DNA of 64,000 bases from Haemaphysalis longicornis. Its lineage: Eukaryota > Arthropoda > Arachnida > Ixodida > Ixodidae. Under the pieces are notes generated by a model. That model ran no database searches, was not told the origin of the DNA, and worked only from the letters and a program-made list of their open reading frames with translations. Shown piece after piece: positions 1 through 10,882 of the stretch; within the stretch, counting starts at the first letter, position 1, and each line of letters begins with the position of its first letter. The stretch spans positions 62,501,878 through 62,565,877 of the forward strand of contig CM023454.1 in NCBI GenBank assembly GCA_013339765.2, given 5' to 3'. The translations under genes and the position numbers were made by a program.

Positions 1-867
1 TCGGGCTACGGGGGGTTGGGTGGGTGACAGTGGGCTGCGGTACGGCGGGGCCTCTTGACGCCGTGTTGCAGCAGGGCGGGGTCGACGAACAGCCGCGGAG
101 TATGTCATAGCTTGTGGCTCTCGGGGTACCTCGGATGGCGTAGAAGTTCCCAACGCTGGTTTCACTTCTCTTATCACGTCGGTAAGAGTAGCGACTTGGG
201 GCTGTGGCGGCGTGGGGAGATATTTCCGCAGCTCCTCTCTCACTACTGCGCAGATGGTCTCGCGTAGGCTTTCAGCCGGACTCCGCATGTTGTCGATGTA
301 TTTCGCATTAGCCGCGCCAACAAAGTTCTGCTCGTACTGCTTAGCACGCATTTCGAGGGCTTTCTCAATTGTAGTGGCTTCGGTCACGAATTCAGCGACA
401 GTTTTGGGGAGGTTTCGGACAAGCCCAGCAAACAGTTCCTGCTTTACACCGCGCATTAGGAAGCGTAGCTTCTTTTCTTCCGACATATCGGGGTCCGCGC
501 GGCTAAATAGTTGCTTCATCTCCTCAACGAAGATAACAACCCCTTCGTTGGGGTGTTGCGTGCGAGTTTCCAACAAGAGGGCGGCTCGTTCTTTTCGCAC
601 GACGGTAGCGAATGTTTTGAGGAATTTGCTCTTAAAGATAGTCCGGTTGGTTAGGGAGCTTTCATTGTTTTTAAACCACGTTTGGGCGGTATCTTCTAGA
701 TAGAAGAAAACATAGCGGAAGGTTTCTTCGTCATCCCACATGTTAAAGATGCGGACGCGCTCCACTTTCTCCAACCAGTCCTCAGGATCTTCTCCGGGGG
801 ATCCGCGGAACGATGGTGGTTTCTGGGGCTGCTGCAGGACGATTGGCGACGGCCGTTCTGGCACCAT
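1..867 (-). CDS. Ty3/Gypsy-type gag, partial (runs off window)
   Basis: An uninterrupted minus-strand frame of 289 codons runs from an ATG at 867 to the window edge. The frame is also open upstream of that ATG to a TAG near 940. The N-terminal part is Pro-rich, followed by a retrotransposon-gag (capsid-like) region with the hallmarks EDPEDWLEKVERV, a Trp-containing TAQTWF block and an Arg/Lys-rich RTIFKSKFLKTFATV block. A helical segment and a Pro-rich tail come last. In the family this protein forms the particle that packages element RNA. A primer-binding site and an LTR lie directly upstream in the expected order. No stop or frameshift is visible, so this copy may be young. No zinc knuckle is reached before the edge. 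Assignment to Ty3/Gypsy rather than another LTR class is inference from the gag type. Confidence 0.72.
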   Translation of the reverse strand, partial: MVPERPSPIVLQQPQKPPSFRGSPGEDPEDWLEKVERVRIFNMWDDEETFRYVFFYLEDTAQTWFKNNESSLTNRTIFKSKFLKTFATVVRKERAALLLETRTQHPNEGVVIFVEEMKQLFSRADPDMSEEKKLRFLMRGVKQELFAGLVRNLPKTVAEFVTEATTIEKALEMRAKQYEQNFVGAANAKYIDNMRSPAESLRETICAVVREELRKYLPTPPQPQVATLTDVIREVKPALGTSTPSEVPREPQAMTYSAAVRRPRPAATRRQEAPPYRSPLSPTQPPVAR

Positions 868-984
868 GGTGTTGGTTGCAGCGTTCCTTGTCTTGGGCCC
901 TTCTCGGGCAGCAATCCTTGCATTCGGAGGCTGGCTCTAGTTGGACTGGGCTGGCGGCTTGCAGAGGTCGTCATAAAGGGTGCG

Positions 985-1002
985 TACCCAGCACCTATAC
1001 CA
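985..1002 (-). promoter_or_regulatory. Putative primer-binding site of left Gypsy element
   Basis: On the minus strand the sequence starts TGGTATAGGTGCTGGGTA, two bases after the proposed LTR end. A TGG start complements the CCA of a tRNA 3' end, as expected for minus-strand primer binding. I cannot name the primer tRNA. Confidence 0.4.
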
Positions 1003-1004
1003 GA

Positions 1005-1319
1005 TGACACGAAGCCAAGGAACAACGCAGTTGTGTTGAAGGAGAAACAAGTAGTTTGGAGCGAACTTATGCTCCCCTAACAACTCAAAAGAATACAGAG
1101 GCTGCGAAGCAGCGGTCAACAAAGTGACTTGCGTCGGCGAGCGTCACCGAATCGAATGCCGCGGCGTCTGCTGTGGACGCTTTTATTTTTCGGCGCGAGA
1201 CTTTCTGGAACCGTCGATTAACCTCCAGAACATTGTTGATCACAGAATATTATTCTGGGCTAGCGGCGTTAGGGCGAAACACTCTGCTTATCTGAATGAG
1301 ATAGCCCGTGCGGCATACA
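1005..1319 (-). mobile_element. Putative 5' LTR of left Gypsy element
   Basis: A stretch of about 315 bp lies directly upstream of the primer-binding site. On the minus strand it begins TGTATGCC and ends GTGTCA, so it has TG...CA ends. It contains an AATAAA-type polyadenylation signal (complement at 1182-1187) followed by a plausible R/U5. Its partner LTR would lie outside the window, so the boundaries rest on these motifs only. It abuts the 3' end of the LINE remnant at about 1322, which suggests insertion at or beside that LINE. Confidence 0.45.
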
Positions 1320-1321
1320 AA

Positions 1322-2165
1322 TAAAGAATTGAACACGCGCTTTGCATGAGACACACATAACAGATCCGGGTGCGGCCGGGCATTAGAAACAAACAATAAA
1401 TAAACAAACCCGTATGTAGTTCGCGGCAATATACTTAAAAACACATTTGGCAGGGACCATGGCATCAACCCTCGAAAAAAAAACGATGGCTGGAGTGGAA
1501 TGTGTGTTCTGTTTAACTCAGGGAACTGTTTGTGTCGTGTTGTGTGAAGTGCCTTGCATGTTATGAGCATGTGGATCACTAATAGGCCTCTCCGCAAAGG
1601 GACGTTGAATATCCCATGAGCAGATACGGAGGGGTTGCATATATTTACCATATCCGTAGGCTACGCAAAGCAACTTTTGTGTACCTGTTGCGTGTGTCGG
1701 TGGTGTATGGTCTAAGGTAGTGTTTAATTACGTGTAACTTGTTGTCTATCTCTTCCCTCCAGTCTGCTTGCCATACTTTACAAAGTTGCTGCTTTATGTG
1801 TGGCTTCATGTCAGTGCATGGTACTGTTGTTATATCTACTGTATCTTGTAGTGCAGCACCAGCAGCCATTTCATCAGCAACCTCATTCCCGACAATCCCA
1901 CAGTGGCCTGTATCCCAGCCTATAACTCTATCAAGGTTTGCGGTACATTTGGATAGACCAGCCTTAAAAATAGGATGAACTATATACTTTTTATACCGTT
2001 TGTTAGAGGAAACTGTACGTGCAAGGCTGATAAAGTCTCTGTACAAAACGGACTTTGAAATTTTTCCTTTAACAATGTGATTTAAAACCACTAGGGTGTC
2101 GTATGCTTCAGCCGTAAAATACTGTTCTGGACATACATCGTTTCAGAGATACGAAAGTTCTGACC
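1322..2165 (-). pseudogene. LINE copy A: RNase H and C-terminal region (decayed)
   Basis: The minus strand encodes an RNase H domain downstream of the RT. The FTAEAYDT block (catalytic Glu kept) lies near 2105, a YRDF block near 2040, and the signature GHCGIVGNEVADE near 1880. A C-terminal segment follows, with LRPYTTDTRNRYTKVAL and later GLLVIHMLITCK. The same order and wording recur in the copy at 59.1-61.1 kb. Several stops and frameshifts interrupt it, for example around 1645 and 1500. RNase H after RT is typical of the I/LOA-like groups of non-LTR elements; the exact clade is not settled here. The element's 3' end is near 1322. Confidence 0.75.
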
Positions 2166-2457
2166 ATGTGCACGAAAAGACACAGCACTAGCAATCTTGG
2201 ACACGTCACTATCAAATTCTGCTCAGCAGTATTTATCCTGTTAAAAGCAGAAATGCTGCACAAACGCAATTTTCGGTGCCCTAATCTTACCAAGCTTTGT
2301 AAAATACAGGTTATAAACCCACAGGGCGCAGATTTCATGGTATTATAAAATCAGTGATGGGTGTCTTTTGAATGTCTAAAAAGGTGACCCTGAGCTCATA
2401 GGCTTCCTTTCTTACTTTTTACTCTCAGTGAAAAAGGCAGAGAGATGGAATGACGAT

Positions 2458-3700
2458 TTAAAAACAGTTGTTGTGAAGATGTAATGTTAATGGTGGATTT
2501 AAAAAGGGGATAGTCAGGGCCATAGTTTTAGAGGCACACAACAGGTCCATGTAAATCCTCTGGTGATATAGGGACACAAATTGATCACACTCGTCGTAGA
2601 GACTCTGGACTGGGCTCGTGTGAAAAGCGCCACATGCAAGGCCTAGCCGCACATGCAGGGCTGGTTCAGGCATATTTAGAGCTGTTTTTGTGGCAGACCC
2701 ATAAACGACACTTCCATAGTCTAGTCGAAACCCCACTAGGCCAGTAGATATACTTGAGGAGTTTCTTGTCCATCCCATAGGAATGGTGTGACAAGATTTT
2801 AAGAATGTTGATAGCTTTTAAACATTTATGTTTCAGTTGTTTATTGTTAGAGATGAACGTAACCTTTTCATCTAAAACCAAAACTGAAAAGTTGTGTTCC
2901 TTTCTTACAGGAATCAAAACACTATTAAGGGTAATGCCTGGGTCTGGATGGATCCCACTCCAAATGGAGAAGACACAACACCTGCTTTTTTCTGTTTTAA
3001 GTTTAAAACCATTCTTCTTTACCCAGCTCGCCGGTTTTTTGACACCGAGCTTGATGTGATGCTTTCCGATTGACATACTGCATGATTCAAAATATACCTC
3101 GACGTCGTCTACACACATAGAATAAATGCCTTCCCAAGGGAATACATCTTAACTATGAACAGTTGGCCTTTTAGAACTCCACCTTGTGCCACATATTTTT
3201 TGTCCACGAACCCTAAATAGAGCGCGGTTCGAACTTTCACACGTAATGTACTTTCAGGCAAATAGCTAGCAAGAGTACTCATCAGGCTGCCTGAGACTCC
3301 AAATTACTTCAGTTCACTGAGGATCCCGTAGTGCCAGGCTGTGTGATAGGCTTTCTCAAGGTCAAAAAACACTGTTGCGCGAAACTATTCATGAATAAAC
3401 GCATCCTTTATATAAGACTAGCCCGAAAAGTTGATTCTTAGTGGACCGCCCTGCCCTGAAGCCTGCCTGGCAGTTACCGAGAAGACCATTGTAGTCAAGA
3501 CAGTAAACGACCCTTCTGTTTATCATTTACTCAAGGAGCCTGAACAGGCAGCTTGTCTAAGCAATGGCCCGGTAACTGGCAGCAAGGGCAGAGTCTTTCT
3601 CTTCCTTAACAAAAGCCACTAATATGGCCTCCCTCCAAGAAAGTTGAATGTGCCCCAAAGCAATATTTTTTTCTATAGATGTGTGGTATCTTGGTGTATG
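2458..3700 (-). pseudogene. LINE copy A: reverse transcriptase (decayed, 5'-truncated)
   Basis: Minus-strand pieces follow non-LTR RT order. The N-terminal WREAILVAFVKEEKD then SYRAIA is near 3640-3560. GNCQAGFRAGRSTK is near 3440. Motif A, FFDLEKAYHTAW, then HYGILSELK, is near 3370-3310. Motif C, CVDDVEVYF, is near 3100. Then come GIHPDPGITL near 2940 and the thumb LDYGSVVYGSA near 2710. In-frame stops sit in the SYRAIA and LLE stretches and after SELK, and there are frameshifts, so it is inactive. No endonuclease domain is recognisable upstream, consistent with the usual 5' truncation of LINEs. Confidence 0.82.
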
Positions 3701-5133
3701 TGAATTTGATTGCACCTGCGGCTGAAGGCTTACGTGTCTTCACGGCTACCTTAAGCTCATGAATTGAAAAACGAGAATTTTAAGAAGTGTACGACGTGTT
3801 GCTATCACGCAGGGACTTCTTTTTCACAGATGTTTTGTGTTTCATGACAGCGTGCAGTGTGCGCAACTGAACACGTGTTCGAAGTGTGTTGGCCTAGTCT
3901 TCGAGTGTGGGCTTTTTGTGTTAACCAAAGGTAGATTGTGTGTCTGTTGTCCTTTGAGCTTACGTGCATGCGTCCATACTTTGAGTGTGTCTGTGTATGA
4001 GTATAAGGAAGTGAGGAAGGTTCGCCAACCGTCCCTTTCCACCTCACGACACACGCGCCTCCCAAAGGCCTTGGCCCGTTTAAAAGAAACCAGAATATTT
4101 GATGGGGGATACTGGCAAAGGATACCGCACACCCTTTTCTGGGCCTCTCGCACACGCCTACAGTGTATTTTTCTATCAAGGCCTCCTTTGGTTGTATGGA
4201 TAACCGTAAGCCTGGGGAGTAGACTTTTCGGTGGCGGCGAGGATGTGCACCGTTAGGATTTGGGAGGATTCTTCAATGTGTAGGTGTGTTAAGGATGTGT
4301 GGTGTGGTTTGGATGTTTCTGTAAGTTTACTCTAGCTCGCTCAAGATTCATTGAACCTGTTATGGAAAGGTTAATTGTTCCGGCCTTTACCTATGTATGG
4401 TAATGTGGTTTGGAAGTGGTCACTGTCATATGGGATAGTGCCAACCTCCAATTCAAGAGATGGAAAGAGTGCTGCACAGCCAATAGCGAAGTCGAAGTGT
4501 TAATAAGTGTGGTATCCTTTATTATGGTATGTAGGCTGGTTTTTTATTTATTAGGCATCCTCGGGAAGATGCTACATATTTTTATATAGGCCGACCTGGG
4601 GCATCCGTGCGTGAAGATACCCAAAGAGAGTTATGTGCATTTAAGCGCCGGTATTAGAATGCGCCAGTACTCAGCTCTATATTTAAGGCTTCAAGATTAG
4701 CGTGATGGCGATTTCATAGCGACGTTTGCGATTTCTGCAAAAAAAAGTAAGGGCAGAAAATTTATACTGCCATCATATCTCTTGGCGGTGGCTCTATGAA
4801 CAGTCGCTAGGACCACATAAAGGCTTGGCGAGAAAGTAGGTGGCAAAAAGTCGCCAGTTCAGCTAGCATAGTATCTCGTATTTGGTTAAAGTTTGCTGTG
4901 GAATTGCGCCACTGAACTTGAAAACACGAGTATTTGGAATTTGTCTTTGTATTTTCATTTGACTGTCGTTTACAAGTACGAAATGTTTTTTTCTAATTTC
5001 TGTGATAATTAAACTAATCCTGCCGGTTTGCGAACAGGTGCAAGTTCTCGAACCAATGCGCGCACCGGTTCGGTATGTGACCTTGTAGAAACGGAAAGAG
5101 ATGATTTCCCCTGAACGATATCAATAACCAAAG

Positions 5134-5134
<1 letters not shown>
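3701..5134. other. No recognisable gene
   Basis: About 1.4 kb between the LINE remnant and the first AT microsatellite. Overlapping open frames on both strands at 3805-4256 have no recognisable domain, composition bias or neighbour support, and I treat them as chance. I see no RNA gene here. Confidence 0.6.

Positions 5135-5188
<54 letters not shown>
5135..5188. repeat. (AT)n microsatellite
   Basis: A nearly pure AT dinucleotide run of about 50 bp. It marks the left edge of the outer, diverged satellite monomers. Confidence 0.95.
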
Positions 5189-5189
<1 letters not shown>

Positions 5190-5336
5190 CGCGAATAAGA
5201 ATAGGAAATGAGGGTCTCGCTGAATGTTAAGACGAAATAAGGTGGCAGTCAAAAAAAACCTCGGAAAGCAAAGGGGAGGATGTGGTTGGTAATCGAAAAA
5301 GATAAAGAATTTTGGAAAGAAAGAAAGAAAGTGGAG

Positions 5337-5342
5337 AAAAAA
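5337..5342 (-). terminator. Pol III-type T6 terminator
   Basis: Six T on the minus strand, starting two bases after the tRNA-like 3' end. Four or more T are enough for Pol III termination in animals. Confidence 0.55.
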
Positions 5343-5344
5343 TA

Positions 5345-5418
5345 CCCGCCAGGTGGGATACGAACCCACGCCCTCCAGAATACCGGTCTCGTGCGACAAC
5401 CACTTACGCTACCAGCGG
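5345..5418 (-). ncRNA. tRNA-like gene in outer monomer (anticodon triplet GGT)
   Basis: The 74-nt minus-strand sequence folds as a tRNA. The 7-bp acceptor CCGCTGG/CTGGCGG has two wobbles, the D stem is GCG/CGC, and the T arm is a GTGGG/CCCAC stem around TTCGTAT. The anticodon stem has 4 of 5 pairs around loop CCGGTAT, giving triplet GGT (Thr) by position, but residue 33 is C instead of U and the discriminator is G. The A box TAGCGTAAGTGG and B box GGTTCGTATCC each differ from consensus at one site. A T6 run follows. No CCA is encoded, as usual in eukaryotes. The missing U33 and mispaired anticodon stem argue for a tRNA-derived element head, not a working tRNA. Confidence 0.65.
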
Positions 5419-5831
5419 GGCTATATTTTTCCCTCCAATTTCTGGGTATTTATTTTAGGAACTTTTGTTTTCTGCGCTTGGGGGTAGTAGCCAGCGCCAC
5501 TCTGACTACTCGGGGTGAAGGAGACCTTCTTTTTAACCCCGGGTCGTGACCTGAGTGTCGACGACATGTCGAGTGTGGTCGACCATCGTTGAACCCTCTT
5601 AAGCTGCCTATAGCACCAAGACTGCCAGAACAGAGGCCCTCGCTATGCATGAAGCGAATCAGAATAGGAAATGAGGGGCTCGTTGCAAGTAAGACAGAAA
5701 TAAGGGTTGACAGTCAAGAAAACCTCGGAAAGCAAAGGGGCGGATGTGGTAGGTAATTGAAACAGATAAAAATTTAGAAAGAAAGAAAGAAAGTGGAGAA
5801 AAAATGTCCGCCAGGTGGGATTTTTCTACCA

Positions 5832-5833
<2 letters not shown>

Positions 5834-5862
<29 letters not shown>
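5834..5862. repeat. (TA)n microsatellite at array edge
   Basis: About 28 bp of TA repeats between the truncated outer monomer and the first unit of the main array. The array sequence starts within ATATGGTTTGGAAATGA. Confidence 0.95.
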
Positions 5863-5864
<2 letters not shown>

Positions 5865-8800
5865 TTTGGAAATGAAGGGCTCGTGAGAAAATACAGAAGG
5901 AAATGCCGGCAGTCTACAACGCCAAAGAAGACATAGGGGAACAGTTAGACGATTTATTAGCGTTAGTGACGTACATTTTTTATTTTATTGGTAATTACGG
6001 GAGAAAGAAAGAAAGAAAAACACGCGCCCAGAGTGGGGACCGAACCCACGCCTTTCGATTAGACCTCGAATGCCTTACCAATTCGGCTATCTGGGCGACT
6101 GTGTTCTCCTTCGCTTTCTGGGGTATTTATATTTACTACAACTGTATCTGACGCTTGAGGGTGGTAGCCAGCGCCACTCAGACTACACGGGGAGAAGGGG
6201 ACCTTCTTTTTAACCCCGGGGCGTGACGCGAAGGTCTACAGCCTGTCATAAGCGGGTAACTGGCGGGAAACCCTCTTATGCTACCTTGGCATCAAGGCTG
6301 CCAGAACCGAGGCCCTCGTTAAGCTTTCGCAAGATAATATGGTTTGGAAATGAGGGGCTCGTTAGGAAATACAGAAGGAAATGCCGGCAGTCTACAACGC
6401 CAAAGAAGGCATAGGGGAACAGTTAGACGATTTATTAGCGTTAGTGACGTTACATTATTTTTATTTTATTGTTAATTACGTGAGAAAGAAAGAAAGAAAA
6501 ACGCGCCCAGAGTGGGGACCGAACCCACGCCTTTCGATTAGATCTCGATGCCTTACCAATTCGGCTATCTGGGCGACTGTGTTCTCCTTCGCTTTCTGGG
6601 GTATTTATATTTACTACAACTGTATCTGACGCTTGAGGGTGGTAGCCAGCGCCACTCAGACTACACGGGGAGAAGGGGACCTTCTTTTTAACCCCCGGGG
6701 CGTGACGCGAAGGTCTACAGCCTGTCATAAGCGGGTAACTGGCGGGAAACCCTCTTATGCTACCTTGGCATCAAGGCTGCCAGAACCGAGGCCCTCGTTA
6801 AGCTTTCGCAAGATAATATGGTTTGGAAATGAGGGGCTCGTTAGGAAATAGAGAAGGAAATGCCGGCAGTCTACAACGCCAAAGAAGGCATAGGGGAACA
6901 GTTAGACGATTTATTAGCGTTAGTGATGATACATTATTTTTTTATTGTAATTACGTGAGAAAGAAAGAAAGAAAAACACGCGCCCAGAGTGGGGACCGAA
7001 CCCACGCCTTTCGATTAGATCTCGAATGCCTTACCAATTCGGCTATCTGGGCGACTGTGTTCTCCTTCGCTTTCTGGGGTATTTATATTTACTACAACTG
7101 TATCTGACGCTTGAGGGTGGTAGCCAGCGCCACTCAGACTACACGGGAGAAGGGGACCTTCTTTTTAACCCCCGGGGCGTGACGCGAAGGTCTACAGCCT
7201 GTCATAAGCGGGTAACTGGCGGGAAACCCTCTTATGCTACCTTGGCATCAAGGCTGCCAGAACCGAGGCCCTCGTTAAGCTTTCGCAAGATAATATGGTT
7301 TGGAAATGAGGGGCTCGTTAGGAAATACAGAAGGAAATGCCGGCAGTCTACAACGCCAAAGAAGGCATAGGGGAACAGTTAGACGATTTATTAGCGTTAG
7401 TGACGTTACATTATTTTTATTTTATTGTTAATTACGTGAGAAAGAAAGAAAGAAAAACGCGCCCAGAGTGGGGACCGAACCCACGCCTTTCGATTAGATC
7501 TCGAATGCCTTACCAATTCGGCTATCTGGGCGACTGTGTTCTCCTTCGCTTTCTGGGGTATTTATATTTACTACAACTGTATCTGACGCTTGAGGGTGGT
7601 AGCCAGCGCCACTCAGACTACACGGGGAGAAGGGGACCTTCTTTTTAACCCCCGGGGCGTGACGCGAAGGTCTACAGCCTGTCATAAGCGGGTAACTGGC
7701 GGGAAACCCTCTTATGCTACCTTGGCATCAAGGCTGCCAGAACCGAGGCCCTCGTTAAGCTTTCGCAGATAATATGGTTTGGAAATGAGGGGCTCGTTAG
7801 GAAATACAGAAAGAAATGCCGGCAGTCCTACAACGCCAAAGAAGGCATAGGGGAACAGTTAGACGATTTATTACGTTAGTGACGTTACAATTATTTTTAT
7901 TTTATTATTAATTACGTGAGAAAGAAAGAAAGAAAAACACGCGCCCAGAGTGGGACCGAACCCACGCCTTTCGATTAGATCTCGAATGCCTTACCAATTC
8001 GGCTATCTGGGCGACTGTGTTCTCCTTCGCTTTCTGGGGTATTTATATTTACTACAACTGTATCTGACGCTTGAGGGTGGTAGCCAGCGCCACTCAGACT
8101 ACACGGGGAGAAGGGGACCTTCTTTTTAACCCCCGGGGCGTGACGCGAAGGTCTACAGCCTGTCATAAGCGGGTAACTGGCGGGAAACCCTCTTATGCTA
8201 CCTTGGCATCAAGGCTGCCAGAACCGAGGCCCTCGTTAAGCTTTCGCAAGATAATATGGTTTGGAAATGAGGGGCTCGTTAGGAAATACAGAAGAAATGC
8301 TGGCAGTCTACAACGCCAAAGAAGGCATAGGGGAACAGTTAGACGAGTTATTACTATTAGTGACGTTACAATATTTTTATTTTATTATTAATTACGTGAG
8401 AAAGAAAGAAAAACACGCGCCCAGAGTGGGGACCGAACCCACGCCTTTCGATTAGATCTCGAATGCCTTACCAATTCGGCTATCTGGGCGACTGTGTTCT
8501 CCTTCGCTTTCTGGGGTATTTATATTTACTGCAACTGTATCTGACGCTTGAGGGTGGTAGCCAGCGCCACTCAGACTACACGGGGAGAAGGGGACCTTCT
8601 TTTTAACCCCCGGGGCGTGACGCGAACGTCTACAGCCTGTCATAAGCGGGTAACTGGCGGGAAACCCTCTTATGCTACCTTGGCATCAAGGCTGCCAGAA
8701 CCGAGGCCCTCTTTAAGCTTTCGGAAGGTAATATGGTTTGGAAATGAGGGGCTCGTTAGCAAATACAGAAAGAAATGCTGGCAGTCTACAACGCCAAAGA

Positions 8801-10808
8801 AGGCATAGGGGAACAGTTAGACGATTTATTACCGTTAGTGACGTTACAATTTTTTTATTTTATTGTTAATTACGTGAGAAAGAAAGAAAGAAAACACGCG
8901 CCCAGAGTGGGGACCGAACCCACGCCTTTCGATTAGATCTCGAATGCCTTACCAATTCGGCTATCTGGGCGACTGTGTTCTCCTTCGCTTTCTGGGGTAT
9001 TTATATTTACTACAACTGTATCTGACGCTTGAGGTGGTAGCCAGCGCCACTCAGACTACACGGGGAGAAGGGGACCTTCTTTTTAACCCCCGGGCGTGAC
9101 GCGAAGGTCTACAGCCTGTCATAAGCGGGTAACTGGCGGGAAACCCTCTTATGCTACCTTGGCATCAAGGCTGCCAGAACCGAGGCCCTCGTTAAGCTTT
9201 CGCAAGATAATATGGTTTGGAAATGAGGGGCTCGTTAGAAATACAGAAAGAAATGCCGGCAGTCTACAACGCCAAAGAAGGCATAGGGGAACAGTTAGAC
9301 GATTTATTAGCGTTAGTGACGTTACATTATTTTTATTTTATTATTAATTACGTGAGAAAGAAGAAAGAAAAACACGCGCCCAGAGTGGGGACCGAACCCA
9401 CGCCTTTCGATTAGATCTCGAATGCCTTACCAATTCGGCTATCTGGGCGACTGTGTTCTCCTTCGCTTTCTGGGGTATTTATATTTACTACAACTGTATC
9501 TGACGCTTGAGGGTGGTAGCCAGCGCCACTCAGACTACACGGGGAGAAGGGGACCTTCTTTTAACCCCCGGGGCGTGACGCGAAGGTCTACAGCCTGTCA
9601 TAAGCGGGTAACTGGCGGGAAACCCTCTTATGCTACCTTGGCATCAAGGCTGCCAGAACCGAGGCCCTCGTTAAGCTTTCGCAAGATAATATGGTTTGGA
9701 AATGAGGGGCTCGTTAGGAAATACAGAAGAAATGCCGGCAGTCTACAACGCCAAAGAAGGCATAGGGGAACAGTTAGACGATTTATTACCGTTAGTGACG
9801 TTACAATTATTTTTATTTTATTATAATTACGTGAGAAAGAAAGAAAGAAAAACACGCGCCCAGAGTGGGGACCGAACCCACGCCTTTCGATTAGATCTCG
9901 AATGCCTTACCAATTCGGCTATCTGGGCGACTGTGTTCTCCTTCGCTTTCTGGGGTATTTATATTACTACAACTGTATCTGACGCTTGAGGGTGGTAGCC
10001 AGCGCCACTCAGACTACACGGGGAGAAGGGGACCTTCTTTTTAACCCCCGGGGCGTGACGCGAAGGTCTACAGCCTGTCATAAGCGGGTAACTGGCGGGA
10101 AACCCTCTTATGCTACCTTGGCATCAAGGCTGCCAGAACCGAGGCCCTCGTTAAGCTTTCGCAAGATAATATGGTTTGGAAATGAGGGGCTCGTTAGGAA
10201 ATACAGAAGAAATGCCGGCAGTCTACAACGCCAAAGAAGGCATAGGGGAACAGTTAGACGATTTATTAGCGTTAGTGACGTTACATTATTTTTATTTTAT
10301 TATTAATTACGTGAGAAAGAAAGAAAGAAAACACGCGCCCAGAGTGGGGACCGAACCCACGCCTTTCGATTAGATCTCGAATGCCTTACCAATTCGGCTA
10401 TCTGGGCGACTGTGTTCTCCTTCGCTTTCTGGGGTATTTATATTTACTACAACTGTATCTGACGCTTGAGGGTGGTAGCCAGCGCCACTCAGACTACACG
10501 GGGAGAAGGGGACCTTCTTTTTAACCCCCGGGGCGTGACGCGAAGGTCTACAGCCTGTCATAAGCGGGTAACTGGCGGGAAACCCTCTTATGCTACCTTG
10601 GCATCAAGGCTGCCAGAACCGAGGCCCTCGTTAAGCTTTCGCAAGATAATATGGTTTGGAAATGAGGGGCTCGTTAGGAAATACAGAAAGAAATGCCGGC
10701 AGTCTACAACGCCAAAGAAGGCATAGGGGAACAGTTAGACGATTTATTAGCGTTAGTGACGTTACATTATTTTTATTTTATTATTAATTACGTGAGAAAG
10801 AAAGAAAG

Positions 10809-10813
10809 AAAAA
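10809..10813 (-). terminator. Pol III T5 terminator of array unit
   Basis: Five T on the minus strand after a CGTG trailer behind the tRNA-like 3' end, followed by a CTTT-repeat tract. Present at the same place in most units. In the units that lack CA before CGCG the trailer is shorter. Confidence 0.65.
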
Positions 10814-10828
10814 CACGCGCCCAGAGTG

Positions 10829-10839
10829 GGGACCGAACC
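10829..10839 (-). promoter_or_regulatory. B box (internal Pol III promoter) of array unit
   Basis: GGTTCGGTCCC on the minus strand agrees with GGTTCGANTCC except at two positions (A58 to G, and one T to C). It lies about 32 bp downstream of the A box, the usual tRNA gene spacing. The A58 change could weaken TFIIIC binding. Confidence 0.6.
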
Positions 10840-10870
10840 CACGCCTTTCGATTAGATCTCGAATGCCTTA

Positions 10871-10882
10871 CCAATTCGGCTA
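10871..10882 (-). promoter_or_regulatory. A box (internal Pol III promoter) of array unit
   Basis: TAGCCGAATTGG on the minus strand matches the TRGCNNARYNGG consensus at every position. The same site recurs at the same offset in essentially every unit. Confidence 0.75.

Larger units (their letters stand above)
5187..5833. repeat. Diverged outer satellite monomers (about 462 bp period)
   Basis: Two diverged copies related to the main array monomer. Landmarks GTGGAGAAAAAAT at 5331 and 5793 give a period of 462 bp. Blocks collinear with the main monomer include a GAAAGAAAGAAA run, a tRNA-like segment, a CTGGGTATTTAT block, CCAGCGCCACT near 5493, a GACCTTCTTTTTAACCCC block near 5523, AGAGGCCCTCGC near 5632 and GGAAATGAGGGGCTCG near 5666. 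The second copy is cut inside its tRNA-like part at about 5829, where an AT run begins. The tRNA-like segment differs from that of the main array. Confidence 0.8.

Noticed and set aside
212..703. 163-codon plus-strand frame near the left edge
   Set aside because: It is antisense to the convincing gag frame on the minus strand.
3805..4256. Overlapping 124- to 139-codon frames on both strands
   Set aside because: Open frames on both strands over the same stretch, no domain, no splice or start support.
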